Part shown: positions 43,164 to 56,097 of the stretch, piece after piece
Layout of the letters: each line of letters begins with the position of its first letter
How positions within the stretch are numbered: the stretch's first letter is position 1
Source of the DNA: Nonomuraea endophytica
Lineage (GTDB): Bacteria > Actinomycetota > Actinomycetes > Streptosporangiales > Streptosporangiaceae
Assembly (NCBI RefSeq): GCF_014203235.1
Contig: NZ_JACHIN010000003.1
Span: 612,154-676,153 of the forward strand
DNA length: 64,000 nt
Direction: 5' to 3'
Notes under the pieces: model-generated
What the model saw: the letters and a program-made list of their open reading frames with translations, nothing else
What the model was told of the DNA's origin: nothing
Databases searched by the model: none
Position numbers and translations under genes: made by a program

Positions 43164-44108
43164 TCACGCGCGCGCGATCCTGGAGAACATCGGCACAGCC
43201 GCCAGGAACGTCCACGTCACCAGCACGAACGGCCAGGTCAGGGTGTGGCCTCCGGCCACCGCGAACAGATTGCTGATCCCGGCCGTCAGACCCGCGGCCG
43301 CCACCGCGCCGACCAGGGCATAACCGGCGCTCACCGGCGTGGCCACCACGAACGTGCCGAACAGCGCGACCCCCGTCAGCACCGAGTTGTAGCCGTAGAG
43401 CCCGGCGCCCAGATCGGCGGCCTGAGCCCCCAGCACCCAGCCGGTAATCAGACCGGTCAAACTCGACACCAGCGCCACCAAACCCACCCGCCAGCCGGCG
43501 AGCACCAGTCCGGCCAGGAAGATGAGCCCGACGTACCACTGGCCCTGGAGGAAGACCTGGCCGATCCCGCTGAACGTGCCCCGCCACAGGTGGTCCCAGC
43601 TCATGCCGGTGCCCGGAGCCGTCGCGGACGGCGCCGCCGTACTGACCTGGCGGGCCCACACCCGGCTGAACGAGGACCCCCCGACCACCATCACCGTCGT
43701 GATCACACAGAAGGGCGCGGTCAGGGCGGACAGCTTGTACGGCATCAGCAGCACGTTGAGCGCCGAGGTGAGAACGCTGCCAGCGACCGCACCGAAGATC
43801 ACCAGCAGGACGGTCAACCAGCTGACGTCAAAGTAGAGGGCCAGCCCCACCCCGATCAGCGTCCCGCTGAACCCCTCCAGGCCGAGCGCCACCCGATCGC
43901 TCCACGAGACGCCCAGTAGATGGGCGGTGAGCGTGGCGGTCACCGTGCCCAGCAGCCCGAACACCCCGAACCGCCAGCCGCCCACGAACAACGCGACCAG
44001 GAACACCAGCCCCACCCAGGGATTCGGCTGGAAGACGACCTGGGCGACGCCCCTGAGGATCACCCGTGGCAGGTCGTAGCGCGGTACCCGAGATGTCCCC
44101 GATGACAT
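43164..44108 (-). CDS. Urea transporter (UT family)
   Basis: A 314-residue membrane protein of the UT urea channel family (PF03253 type). It is made of two homologous halves of about five helices. Each half carries the UT signature: LSALTAPFCVIT in the first (about residues 127-138) and TLTWPFVLVTW in the second. Each half also has a GLEGFSGTLIGVGLAL or LYGYNSVLTGVALFG segment. It passes urea through the membrane by facilitated diffusion. As the first gene of the urease operon it brings the substrate for UreABC. It starts 167 bp before the next gene, in a gap with no recognisable regulatory box. Confidence 0.92.
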   Translation of the reverse strand: MSSGTSRVPRYDLPRVILRGVAQVVFQPNPWVGLVFLVALFVGGWRFGVFGLLGTVTATLTAHLLGVSWSDRVALGLEGFSGTLIGVGLALYFDVSWLTVLLVIFGAVAGSVLTSALNVLLMPYKLSALTAPFCVITTVMVVGGSSFSRVWARQVSTAAPSATAPGTGMSWDHLWRGTFSGIGQVFLQGQWYVGLIFLAGLVLAGWRVGLVALVSSLTGLITGWVLGAQAADLGAGLYGYNSVLTGVALFGTFVVATPVSAGYALVGAVAAAGLTAGISNLFAVAGGHTLTWPFVLVTWTFLAAVPMFSRIARA

Positions 44109-44275
44109 GAATCCAGCCGTTTCCGCCGCTACCGGATGATGACGCCGGGCCCCCTCATACGAAAGGGGCGCGACACATTGGCATCTATCCCTGAGCGAAG
44201 GGGGAAAAGACCAAGGACAGCCATCGACTGGACAAAGTCATCGTGTTCGGTGGCTTCGGGCGACGGGCAGGGCTT

Positions 44276-45382
44276 TCAGAGGTAGAGGCCGGTGGGTTCG
44301 GCGGTGGCGGCGGGGGCGAGGGCGGTGCCGTTGCGCTTGGCGTACAGCTCGGCCAGGGTGGCGCCTTCCGGGCCTATGCCGTCCTGGGTGCCCAGCCAGG
44401 ATGTCGCTTCCGCGTGTGACAGCGCGCCCACCTCGATCTGGGCCAGGCAGCGGCCGGGCCGTACCACGGCGGGGTGCAGGCGGGCGAGGTCCTCGTTCGT
44501 GGTGATCGCGACCAGCACGTCGCGGCCCTGTCCGAGCAGGCCGTCGGTCAGGTTGAGCAGGCGGGACAGGCCCTGGCCCGTCATCTCCTTCGCGCCGGAG
44601 CGGATGAGCTCGTCGCAGTCCTCCAGCACGAGCAGGCGCCAGCGGGAGCTGCCCTCGTCGTCCTCCTGGTCGTAGCCGACGGCGACCTCCATGAGGTAGC
44701 CGGGCTCGGCGAACAGGTGCTCCGGGTCCAGGACGCAGTCGACCTGGCACCAGTCGCGCCACTGGCCGGCGAGGGTGCGCAGGAGCGTCGTCTTGCCGGT
44801 GCCGGGCGGGCCGTGGAGCAGGATCAGGCGGCCGGTCACCTCCGCGGGGGTGACGGCCATCAGCGCGTCTATCGAGGTGCGGGCGGTGCCAGAGTAGTTG
44901 CCGGAGATCTCCGACCAGGCCTGCGTGGTGATCGGCTTCTCGGAGCGGTGGCCGCCGTGCGGGCCGCGCCACCAGAAGCCCATGCGGCTGTGGTCGTCGG
45001 CCGGCTCGGGCTCCTCCGCGCCGTCGGTGCACTCCCGCAGCACCGAGCGGGCGAGGTCCTCGCTGACGGCGGTGACGGAGACGGTGGCGGTGCGGTTGCG
45101 ATGGCGTACGACGCGCAGCGTCCATCCTTCACCGGTGACCAGGCGTGACTCGGTGCCCTCCTCGACCTTCGCGGTGCGCACCACCTTGCCGGTGGCGGGC
45201 TGCAGGGCGGCGTCGGGGCGTACGCGCTCCAGCTCGGCCTGCCGTGACCACGGCTGGGTGCCGGTGGCGAACGGGGACAGGGCGAGAGCGTCGATGACGT
45301 CGATGGCCGAATCGGCGTCGTCGAGCCACAGGTTCATGGGCAGGCCGGATGACATGGGCTCAATGATCCAGGTCAGCGCCAT
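44276..45382 (-). CDS. AAA family ATPase, DUF5925-like N-domain
   Basis: A 368-residue protein. The N-terminal 150 residues match the DUF5925-type region found in front of actinobacterial AAA ATPases (VIDALALSPFATGTQPW). The AAA module follows with Walker A GPPGTGKTTLLRTLAG (about 192-207), Walker B LLVLEDCDELI, sensor 1 AITTNEDLARLHPAVVRPGR, and the arginine finger in that last segment. Partner and substrate are unknown. The longest start (45382) is given; Met10 at 45355 is equally likely. It is divergent from the amidohydrolase gene by 52 bp. Confidence 0.8.
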   Translation of the reverse strand: MALTWIIEPMSSGLPMNLWLDDADSAIDVIDALALSPFATGTQPWSRQAELERVRPDAALQPATGKVVRTAKVEEGTESRLVTGEGWTLRVVRHRNRTATVSVTAVSEDLARSVLRECTDGAEEPEPADDHSRMGFWWRGPHGGHRSEKPITTQAWSEISGNYSGTARTSIDALMAVTPAEVTGRLILLHGPPGTGKTTLLRTLAGQWRDWCQVDCVLDPEHLFAEPGYLMEVAVGYDQEDDEGSSRWRLLVLEDCDELIRSGAKEMTGQGLSRLLNLTDGLLGQGRDVLVAITTNEDLARLHPAVVRPGRCLAQIEVGALSHAEATSWLGTQDGIGPEGATLAELYAKRNGTALAPAATAEPTGLYL

Positions 45383-45434
45383 CCGGTGTCGAAGGATTTT
45401 GCGTGAAATAACGGTATACCACTATCTTCGGGGG

Positions 45435-46616
45435 ATGACCGACCTGCTCCTGCGCGACGCCCGGATCTGGGGCTCCGACGCGCTCACCGACCTGCTCATC
45501 CGCGACGGCGCCGTCGCCGCCGTCGGCACGGACCTGGCCGCGGACGGCGTGCCCGTCGAGGGGCTCGGCGGCCAGTTGCTGCTCCCCGGGTTCGTGGACG
45601 CGCACGCGCACGTCGACAAGACCATGTGGGGCGGCCCCTGGGTTCCGCACGACGCCGGGCCCGGCCTCATGGGCAAGATCCGCAACGGCGTCGAGGCCCG
45701 CCCCGCCCTCGGCCTGCCCAGCGCCGACTACATCACCGCGCTGCTCCAGCAGATGGTCGTCTCCGGCACCACCCACGCCCGTTCGCACGTGGACGTCGAC
45801 ACCGCCATGGGTTTGGCGGCCGTCGAGGCGGTACGCGAGGCCGTGGCCCGCCTCGACGGCCGCATCACCGTGGACCTGGTCGCGTTCCCGCAGGCCGGCC
45901 TGCTCACCGCCCCGGGCACCGCCGACCTCATGGACCAGGCGCTCGCCGCCGGCGTCGGGCTCGTCGGCGGCATCGACCCGGCCGGGCTGGAGAACGCCCC
46001 CGTCGAGCATCTCGACGTGGTCTTCGGCCTGGCCGAGAAGCACGGCGCCGGAGTCGACATCCACCTGCACGACGGCGGCCCGCTGGGCGTGTGGCAGTAC
46101 GACCTGATCATCGAGCGCACGCTGGCGCTCGGGATGCGGGGCAAGGTCACCATCTCCCACGGCTACGCGCTGGGCGAGGTTCCCGCCGACGTCCAGGCCC
46201 GGGTGATCGCCCGGCTGGCCGAGGCGGGCGTCTCGCTCGCCACCGTCGCGCCCGCCAGCGCCCCGCCGCTGCCCCTCACGGCCCTGCGCGAAGCGGGCGT
46301 CCCGGTCGGCGCGGGCAATGACGGGGTACGCGACCTGTGGAGCCCCTATGGCAACGGGGACATGCTGGAGCGGGCACTGTTCCTGGCCCAGCGCAGCCGG
46401 TTCGTCCGCGACGAGGAGATCGAGATCGCCCTGGAGGCCGCCACCCTGGGCGGCGCCCGCGTCACCGGCCGGCGCGCCGGGTTCGCGGTGGGCGACCCGG
46501 GCGACTTCGTGGCGGTGAACGCCCGCACCCCGGCCGAGGCGGTCTGCGTACGCCCGGCCAGGTCCCTGGTCGTCAAGTCCGGCCGGGTCGTCGCCCGCGA
46601 CGGGCGCCTGGTGTGA
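45435..46616 (+). CDS. Amidohydrolase of the cytosine-deaminase-like group
   Basis: A 393-residue metal-dependent hydrolase. Metal ligands are in LPGFVDAHAHVDKTMWGG (HxH), DIHLHDGG (His), ISHGYAL (His) and GAGNDGVRDLW (Asp). The pattern, with DKT after the first His pair, is that of the cytosine deaminase/CodA-like and N-isopropylammelide hydrolase branch. A cyclic amide or amine compound is the probable substrate; the exact one is not evident. The ATG lies right after a GGGGG box. It is divergent from the AAA ATPase and convergent with a kinase gene 13 bp away. Confidence 0.85.
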   Translation: MTDLLLRDARIWGSDALTDLLIRDGAVAAVGTDLAADGVPVEGLGGQLLLPGFVDAHAHVDKTMWGGPWVPHDAGPGLMGKIRNGVEARPALGLPSADYITALLQQMVVSGTTHARSHVDVDTAMGLAAVEAVREAVARLDGRITVDLVAFPQAGLLTAPGTADLMDQALAAGVGLVGGIDPAGLENAPVEHLDVVFGLAEKHGAGVDIHLHDGGPLGVWQYDLIIERTLALGMRGKVTISHGYALGEVPADVQARVIARLAEAGVSLATVAPASAPPLPLTALREAGVPVGAGNDGVRDLWSPYGNGDMLERALFLAQRSRFVRDEEIEIALEAATLGGARVTGRRAGFAVGDPGDFVAVNARTPAEAVCVRPARSLVVKSGRVVARDGRLV

Positions 46617-46629
46617 TCGGCTGGTGTGA

Positions 46630-48237
46630 TCAGCGCCGCCGCAGGTCGCCGGTCTGGGTGACGAGGTCGTTGCCCGGCACGTCGCGCCACTTGTAGGCCA
46701 GGACGTCGCCGTTGAGCGTGAGCCAGATCGTGCCCGGGATGCACCCGCCCGACGAGGCGCCCAGGCTGAAGATCAGCGTCTTGCCCTCGATCTTGGTCAG
46801 CGGGATGGTCGCGGCGCACTCGGACTGCGAGTCCTTCTCGGTCCAGGCCGCCGTGGTCGCGCCGGCCTTGAGCGTGACCGTGTTGATGGAGCCGTCGGTG
46901 TCCAGGAAGTTGGTCGACTTGGTGTGACCGTCCCATGAGCCCGCGAAAGCCTTCGGAATCTTGACATTTCCGGACTTGACCGGGGTGGACGGCTCGCTGG
47001 TGGGCTCCTCCTCCGACGGCTGCGCGGTGGCCGAGACCTCGGCCGTGGGGGACGGCGGGGGCGTGGTGGAACGTGCCGACCACGGATTGTCCGGGCCCTG
47101 GTTCAGCAGGAAGACGGCGCCGCCGGCGGCCAGGGCGACCACGGCGGCGATCCCGCCCATGAGCACGCCCCGCTTGCGGTTGCGGGGCGAGCTCTGCGTG
47201 GTCAGCGCCGCCGACTGCGGGCCCGTCAGATGAGCCGCCCCCTGCATCCCAGAAACAGGTCCGGTGTACGGCATGCCGGAAATGTCGGCCCCCCGACCAG
47301 TAAACCCCGGACCCCCTGTACCGGCCCCCGGGCTTCCGAAACCGGAGCCCCCTGTGCCGGAGCCCGGTCCGCCCGCCCACGGCTCTCCGGCGGGCACGCC
47401 GGTCCCCGGTCCGGCGGGTCCGTGGTGGAAGGGGAAGGTCGGGGCGGCCTTCGGGTCCACCAGGGCCACCATCAGGTCCCTGGCCCTCGGGCGGCCCGCC
47501 GGGTCCTTGGAGAGCGCGGCGGCGATCAGCCCGCGCAGCCGTTCGGGAAGAAGGGACAGGTCGGGCTCCACGAACAGCACCCGCTGCATCGCCGCGGGCA
47601 CCGTCTCGGCCCCGAACGGGCTGGTCCCGGTCGCCGCGAACACCATCGTCGCCCCCCACGCGAACACGTCGGAGGCAGGCGAGGCGGGCGTGCCGTTGAT
47701 CTGCTCGGGCGACAGGTAGGCGGGGGTCCCGATCAGGCCGGAGGTCATCGTGGCCGCCCCCTCGGCGCGCGCGATGCCGAAGTCGACCACACGCGGCCCG
47801 TCCGGCCCCAGCAGCACGTTGGCCGGCTTGAAGTCGCGGTGCACGATCCCGGCCGAGTGGATCGCGGTCAGGGCGGTGGCCGTACCGACGATCAGGCGCT
47901 CGAGGTCGCCCTCGCGCAGCGGGCCGAGCGAGCGCACCCGGTCGGCGAGGGAGGGCCCGTCCACGAACTCGCTCACCACGTACGGCCGCGAGCCCGACAC
48001 CGAGACGTCGAGCACCCGGGCGGTGCAGAAGGAGGCGATGCCCTCCATCGCCTGGAGTTCGCGGGCCAGGCGGGCGCGGGTGACCGGGTCCCCGGTGCTC
48101 AGGAGTTTGACGGCGACCTGTCCGCCGGAGCGGGTGCGGGCGAGGTAGACGATCCCCTGGCCGCCCTCGCCGAGTCGGGCGTCAAGGACGTAATCGCCCA
48201 AAGTCGCCGGATCGTCAGGTGTCAGGGGGGTCACCAT
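46630..48237 (-). CDS. Receptor-like Ser/Thr protein kinase (STPK A)
   Basis: A 535-residue Hanks-type kinase. The P-loop is LGEGGQGIVYLA, the ATP lysine is in VAVKLL (Lys44), the catalytic loop is HRDFKPAN (133-140), the DFG is VVDFGIA, and the APE-equivalent is LSPEQ. A Gly/Pro-rich linker of about 80 residues leads to one membrane helix (about 358-379, VLMGGIAAVVALAAGGAVFLL in the middle). An extracellular part then has a Thr/Ser/Pro-rich stalk and a C-terminal beta domain (about 430-535) different from that of the three kinases at 56-62 kb. Met at 48237 is chosen because it gives the same short N-terminus as those paralogues; the frame runs to 48261. Confidence 0.9.
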   Translation of the reverse strand: MVTPLTPDDPATLGDYVLDARLGEGGQGIVYLARTRSGGQVAVKLLSTGDPVTRARLARELQAMEGIASFCTARVLDVSVSGSRPYVVSEFVDGPSLADRVRSLGPLREGDLERLIVGTATALTAIHSAGIVHRDFKPANVLLGPDGPRVVDFGIARAEGAATMTSGLIGTPAYLSPEQINGTPASPASDVFAWGATMVFAATGTSPFGAETVPAAMQRVLFVEPDLSLLPERLRGLIAAALSKDPAGRPRARDLMVALVDPKAAPTFPFHHGPAGPGTGVPAGEPWAGGPGSGTGGSGFGSPGAGTGGPGFTGRGADISGMPYTGPVSGMQGAAHLTGPQSAALTTQSSPRNRKRGVLMGGIAAVVALAAGGAVFLLNQGPDNPWSARSTTPPPSPTAEVSATAQPSEEEPTSEPSTPVKSGNVKIPKAFAGSWDGHTKSTNFLDTDGSINTVTLKAGATTAAWTEKDSQSECAATIPLTKIEGKTLIFSLGASSGGCIPGTIWLTLNGDVLAYKWRDVPGNDLVTQTGDLRRR

Positions 48238-48329
48238 GGCCGATACGTTACCGGTCGGCATGCGTTACGGCAGATCGACGGGTACCTTGTGTCGTTGGTC
48301 AAATTTTCCCCCTATGTGGAGGTATCGGG

Positions 48330-50195
48330 GTGTCCAGGGTGACGTTCCGCGAGCGTGCTCGGTATTGGTTCGACAACACCATGTCCAAGGGCACCGCGTC
48401 GCTGATCGGCTGGCTCGCCCTCGTCTCGGTGGCGCTCATCCTCGTGGTCAGCGGGCTCACGCTCTGGCTGGCGCCCGAGGAGCCGGAAGGCGTCGGCGGA
48501 CCGGGCCACGTGCTCTGGATCTCGCTCATGCACGCCCTGACCCCCAGCAAGGTCGCCAGCGACAAGGGCAGCGTCGCGTACATGACGGTGATGTTCGCCG
48601 GCTCGCTCGGCGGCCTGTTCATCGTCAGCATGCTCGTCGGCCTGCTGTCCAACGGGCTCAAGCAGCGCGTCGACCGGCTGCGCAGGGGCCGCTCGCGCAT
48701 CGCCGAGTCCGGGCACACGGTGGTGCTGGGCTGGTCGGACCAGGTGTTCACGATCGTGGGCGAACTGGCCAAGGCACACGCCAGCCAGCGCGGCTCGGTC
48801 ATCGCGGTCCTCGCCGACCGCGACAAGCTCGCCATGGAGGAGGAGATCCGCGAGCGCGCTGGCGACCTCGGCAGGACCCGCATCGTCTGCCGCACCGGAC
48901 GCCCCACCGAGCCCCGCGACCTCAGCCTCATGAACCTGGCCGCCGCCCGCTCGGTCGTCGTGCTCTCCCCGGAGGGCGAGGACCCCGACGCGCACGTCAT
49001 CAAGATCCTCCTCGCGCTCGCCAAGCGCTCCGGCATCCACCCGCCGGTCGTGGCCGCGCTCACCTCCGGCCGCAACATGGCCGCCGCCCGCCTGGCCGGC
49101 GGCCCGCTCGTGCACCTGGTGGACTCCGACGACACCGCCTCCCGGCTCATCGTCCAGTCCTCGCGCCAGTCCGGCATGTCGGTCGTCTGCATGGACCTGC
49201 TCAACTTCGACGGCGGTGAGATCTACCTGCGCCCCGCCGAACTGCTGGTGGGCAAGACCTACGGCGAGGCGCTGCACGGCTACCACTCCGCCACCGTCAT
49301 CGGCCTGCGCACGAGCGCCGGCGTCGCGCTGAACCCGCCCACGGACACCGAGATCGGCCCCAAGGACGAGGTCATCGTCATCGCCCACGACGACTCCTCG
49401 ATCTGGCCCGCCGCCGGCGCACCGAAGATCGACGAGTCGGCCATGGCCGTCACGGAACGTGCCAAGCACGCCCCCGCGCGCACCCTGCTGCTCAACTGGA
49501 ACGGCCGCGCCGAGCAGATCGTGCGCTACCTCGACGGCTACGTCGCCCCCGGCTCCGAGCTGGAGGTCGCCGCCGACCACCCGAAGGCCGGGGCCAACCT
49601 CACCGGCCTGCGCAACCTCACCGTGAACGTCAAGGACTGCGACACCACCGACCGCTTCGCCCTCGAAGCGCTCGGCCTCGGCCTGTTCCAGCACGTCATC
49701 GTGCTGTCCGACGACCGCTTCAAGGCCGACCACGCCGACACCCGCACGCTCATGACACTGCTGCAACTGCGCGACATGCAGACCAAGCTGGGCGAGCACT
49801 ACTCGATCGTCAGCGAGATGCACGACGAGAGCAACCGCGCGCTGGCCGAGGTCACCGAGGCCGACGACATCGTCATCAGCGACACCGTCATCGGGCTGCT
49901 GCTCGCCCAGCTCGCCGAGAACCAGCACCTGGCCGACGTCTTCGGCTACCTCTTCGACTCGCGCGGCTCCGAGATCTACCCGCGCCCCGCCTCCGCCTAC
50001 GTCGGGACCGGGGTCGAGGTGGGCTTCTCCACCGTGGTCGAGGCGGCTCGCCGGCGTGGGGAGACCGCCATCGGCTACCGGACGGCGTACGCGCGCAACA
50101 AGCCCCCGCACTACGGGATCGTCCTCAACCCGGACCGTTCCCGGCGCGTGTCGTTCGGCCCGCACGACTCGGTCATCGTCCTGTCGGAGCGCTAG
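48330..50195 (+). CDS. CASTOR/POLLUX-type ion channel protein with TrkA-N domains
   Basis: A 621-residue membrane protein related to the plant CASTOR/POLLUX/SYM8 channels and their bacterial homologues. Two N-terminal helices (about 22-45 and 85-108) surround a pore-like loop (WISLMHALTPSK). Two RCK-like nucleotide-binding modules follow, starting with HTVVLGWSDQVFTIVGELA and ARTLLLNWNGRAEQIVRYL. TrkA-C-like ends (IGPKDEVIVIAHDD, FGPHDSVIVLSE) close each half. It likely gates K+ or another cation in response to a cytosolic ligand. The GTG at 48330 has GGAGG 7 bases upstream. mtnA follows after 16 bp. Confidence 0.85.
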   Translation: MSRVTFRERARYWFDNTMSKGTASLIGWLALVSVALILVVSGLTLWLAPEEPEGVGGPGHVLWISLMHALTPSKVASDKGSVAYMTVMFAGSLGGLFIVSMLVGLLSNGLKQRVDRLRRGRSRIAESGHTVVLGWSDQVFTIVGELAKAHASQRGSVIAVLADRDKLAMEEEIRERAGDLGRTRIVCRTGRPTEPRDLSLMNLAAARSVVVLSPEGEDPDAHVIKILLALAKRSGIHPPVVAALTSGRNMAAARLAGGPLVHLVDSDDTASRLIVQSSRQSGMSVVCMDLLNFDGGEIYLRPAELLVGKTYGEALHGYHSATVIGLRTSAGVALNPPTDTEIGPKDEVIVIAHDDSSIWPAAGAPKIDESAMAVTERAKHAPARTLLLNWNGRAEQIVRYLDGYVAPGSELEVAADHPKAGANLTGLRNLTVNVKDCDTTDRFALEALGLGLFQHVIVLSDDRFKADHADTRTLMTLLQLRDMQTKLGEHYSIVSEMHDESNRALAEVTEADDIVISDTVIGLLLAQLAENQHLADVFGYLFDSRGSEIYPRPASAYVGTGVEVGFSTVVEAARRRGETAIGYRTAYARNKPPHYGIVLNPDRSRRVSFGPHDSVIVLSER

Positions 50196-50211
50196 GCCCC
50201 ACAATGACCCT

Positions 50212-51141
<930 letters not shown>

Positions 51142-51246
51142 GCGACCGCAGACGACCCCAGACGAATAAGGGCAACTCCCGGACCGGCCCGCATCTCCCG
51201 CGTTACGCTCAGTTGTCACCTCAACGTGATCCCCCGGGAGCAGACC

Positions 51247-52023
51247 GTGGCCATCGACCTCATTCTTCGACGCGCATGGAATGCTCGGCCGCCGCGTGGC
51301 GACTACACGCAGCTCGACGCGACGCGCGGTGTGAAGGTCCACTACACAGGAGGCCGTGTCGATCCCGGCCTCACGCGTGACCACGCCAAATGCGTCGCTC
51401 TTGTCCAATCCATCCAGAACCACCACATGGACGGCAACGGCTGGATCGACATCGGATACACCTATGCGGTTTGTCCGCATCGGAAGGTGTTCGAGGGGCG
51501 GGGGCCGCATCATCTGCCCGCCGCCAACGGGGCCGGGCTCAACGCCGGTCACTACGCAGTGCTAGGGCTCGTCGGCAACGCCGGGCTGGTGCAGCCGCCG
51601 GACGCGATGCTGCACGGGATCATCGACGCGGTCGAACATCTGCGGGCCAAGGGCGCGGCCGGGCGGGAGATCAAGGGGCACCGCGACGGGTTCGCCACCG
51701 ACTGCCCGGGTGACGCGCTCTACGCGTGGGTGCGCAAGGGGGCGCCGCGTCCTGGCGGGGGGCCGCCGGACCCGCCTGATCCGCCGACGGCGCCGCCGTT
51801 TCCCGGGCGGCTGCTGAAGTATCCGCCGGTCATGTCCGGGCAGGACGTGCGGACCTGGCAGACGCAGATGAAGAAGCGCGGCTGGGAGATCGACGCCGAC
51901 GGCGCGTACGGGCCCGCCTCGCGGGACGTGTGCCGCAGGTTCCAGCGCAACCAGGGCATCGCGGACGACGGAATCGTGGGGCAGCTCACGTGGCGGCTGG
52001 CGTGGGAGGCGCCGCTTCCCTAA
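51247..52023 (+). CDS. Amidase_2-like peptidoglycan hydrolase with peptidoglycan-binding domain
   Basis: A 258-residue protein. The N-terminal 165 residues are an N-acetylmuramoyl-L-alanine amidase/PGRP fold: RRAWNARPPRGDY, VKVHYTGG (zinc His), IQNHHMDGNGWIDIGYTYAVC, VFEGRG and IKGHRDGFATDCPGD (zinc His, Cys). A Pro-rich hinge then leads to a C-terminal peptidoglycan-binding domain (about 195-255, MSGQDVRTWQTQMKKRGW, YGPASRDVCRRFQRNQG). No signal peptide is present, as in several actinomycete homologues that act after lysis or leave by other routes. GTG 51247 is preferred over 51226 because GGGAG lies 6 bases before it. Confidence 0.88.
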   Translation: MAIDLILRRAWNARPPRGDYTQLDATRGVKVHYTGGRVDPGLTRDHAKCVALVQSIQNHHMDGNGWIDIGYTYAVCPHRKVFEGRGPHHLPAANGAGLNAGHYAVLGLVGNAGLVQPPDAMLHGIIDAVEHLRAKGAAGREIKGHRDGFATDCPGDALYAWVRKGAPRPGGGPPDPPDPPTAPPFPGRLLKYPPVMSGQDVRTWQTQMKKRGWEIDADGAYGPASRDVCRRFQRNQGIADDGIVGQLTWRLAWEAPLP

Positions 52024-52071
52024 GGCGGACCCGGAGCATTGTTCTGGAGCGGTTCCGCTTAATATCCGAAC

Positions 52072-53750
52072 ATGGAACTGGCAGCCGGGTATCCCCCCGC
52101 CACCCGTGACGACTGGCACGCGATGGCGCTCGCCGTGCTGGGCAAGTCCGGCCTCGACTTCGAGGCGCTGACCAGCCGTACGTACGACGGGCTCACGCTC
52201 CAGCCGCTCTACGACGCCCCCGACCTGCCCAGCGTGCCCCGGCCGCCGCTCGGCGCGCGCGGCTGGGACGTGCGCCAGCGGCACACCGTCGCCGATCCGG
52301 AGGCGGTCCTGGCCGACCTGGAGAACGGTGTCACCTCGTTGTGGCTGGCCGTCGGGCCTGACGCGATCCCGGTCGACGGGCTGCCGCGGGTGCTCAAGGA
52401 CGTCTACCTGGACCTCGCGCCCGTCGTGCTCGACGCCGGGGCGCTGGTCGAGCGGGCCGCCGACGTCCTGCTGGGGCTGGCGGCCGAACGTCAGGGGTCC
52501 GTGCGCGGGAATCTGGGGGCCTCGCTCGCCTCGGTGGAGCCGCGGGTGGTGGCCGCCCTGGCCAGACGGTGTACACAGGGGTACCCGGAGCTGCGGGCGG
52601 TGGTCGTGGACGCGACGCCGTACCACGACATGGGGGGCAGTGACGCGCAGGAGCTCGGCTGCTCGCTGGCGCTCGGTGTCGCGCACCTCAGGACGCTCAC
52701 CGGCGCCGGGCTGAGTGTGGAGGAGGCGTTCGGGCAGCTGGAGTTCCGGTTCGCGGCGAGCGCCGACCAGTTCGCCACGATCGCCAAGCTGCGCGCGGCG
52801 CGGGTGGTGTGGGCGCGGGTGGCCGAGGTGTGCGGCGGGCCCGAGCGGCAGCTGCAGCACGCGGTGACCAGCTCGGCCATGATGACCGCGCGCGACCCGT
52901 GGGTGAACATGCTGCGCACCACGCTGGCCTGCTTCGGCGCCGGGGTCGGCGGTGCCGACGCGGTGACCGTGCGGCCGTTCGACGCCGCGGTGCGGGAGCC
53001 GGACGCGTTCGGGCGGCGGATCGCCCGCAACACCCACGCGCTGCTGATGGAGGAGTCCGGCGCCGCCCGGGTGGCCGATCCGGCGGGCGGCTCCTGGTAC
53101 GTGGAACGGCGTACGGCGGAGCTGGCCGAGGCGGCCTGGACCTGGTTCCAGGAGATCGAGGCGGCCGGAGGGCTGCCGGGCGGGGCCGAGGAGCTGGTGG
53201 CCGGGCGCATCGCGGAGGTACGCGCCCGGCGCGACGCCGACATCGCGCACCGGCGGCTGCCGATCACCGGCGTGAGCGAGTTCCCGAACCTGGAGGAGAA
53301 GCCCCTGCCGGGCGGCACGCCGCGCGGGAGCGGACGCTACGCCGAGCCGTTCGAGGAACTGCGGGACCTGGCCGACGCGCAGCCGGAGCGGCCCAAGGTG
53401 TTCCTGGCCACGATCGGCCCGGTCGCGGCGCACACCGCGCGGGCCGCGTTCGCCGCCAACCTGTTCCGGGCGGGCGGGCTGGCCACCGAGAGCGCCGGGC
53501 CCGGAGTGGACGCCGAGCAGATCGCCACCGCCTTCGCCGTCAGCGGCGCGCGGGTGGCGTGCCTGTGCTCCAGCGACAAGCTTTACCCCGAGCACGCCGA
53601 GGCGGTCGCCGCGGCGCTGAAACGGGCCGGCGCGAGACGCGTCTGGCTGGCGGGGAAGGGGGAGTACGAGCACGTGGACGGCCGCGTCTTCGCCGGGTGC
53701 GACGCGCTGGCGGTGCTCAGGACGACCTTCGACGACCTGGAGGTGGCACG

Positions 53751-53754
<4 letters not shown>
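52072..53754 (+). CDS. mutA: Methylmalonyl-CoA mutase small (beta) subunit
   Basis: A 560-residue non-catalytic partner of the heterodimeric B12 enzyme that interconverts methylmalonyl-CoA and succinyl-CoA. The TIM-barrel part shows [47 protein letters not shown] and [29 protein letters not shown] (in two segments). The C-terminal domain is B12-binding-like but lacks the DxHxxG motif, as expected for this subunit. Its stop overlaps the mutB ATG by 4 bp. This route links propionyl-CoA breakdown and polyketide extender supply. Confidence 0.94.
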
Positions 53755-55916
<2,162 letters not shown>

Positions 55917-56097
55917 CCTGGCGGCTCCGGACAAGTGAGGCGCAAGTGTGGCGCATGCGAGCCGCAGTTGAATCCAGTCTGACAGCTCTGACTGGAAGGA
56001 CGTGTGGTGTCCATGCCGTTGCACGATCAGTCCGAGGCTCCGGCGGCGTACGGTGTCGGCTGGGGCAGAGGCTCCCGATAGCGACAGATCTTCCGTC

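Noticed and set aside
44109..44275. GlnR or NikR-type site upstream of the urea transporter
   Set aside because: I tried to fit GTnAC-N6-GAAAC half-sites on both strands. The best match has wrong spacing, so no site is claimed.
52024..52071. Cobalamin riboswitch upstream of mutA
   Set aside because: The gap is only 48 bp and lacks the B12-box; mut genes are users, not makers, of B12.
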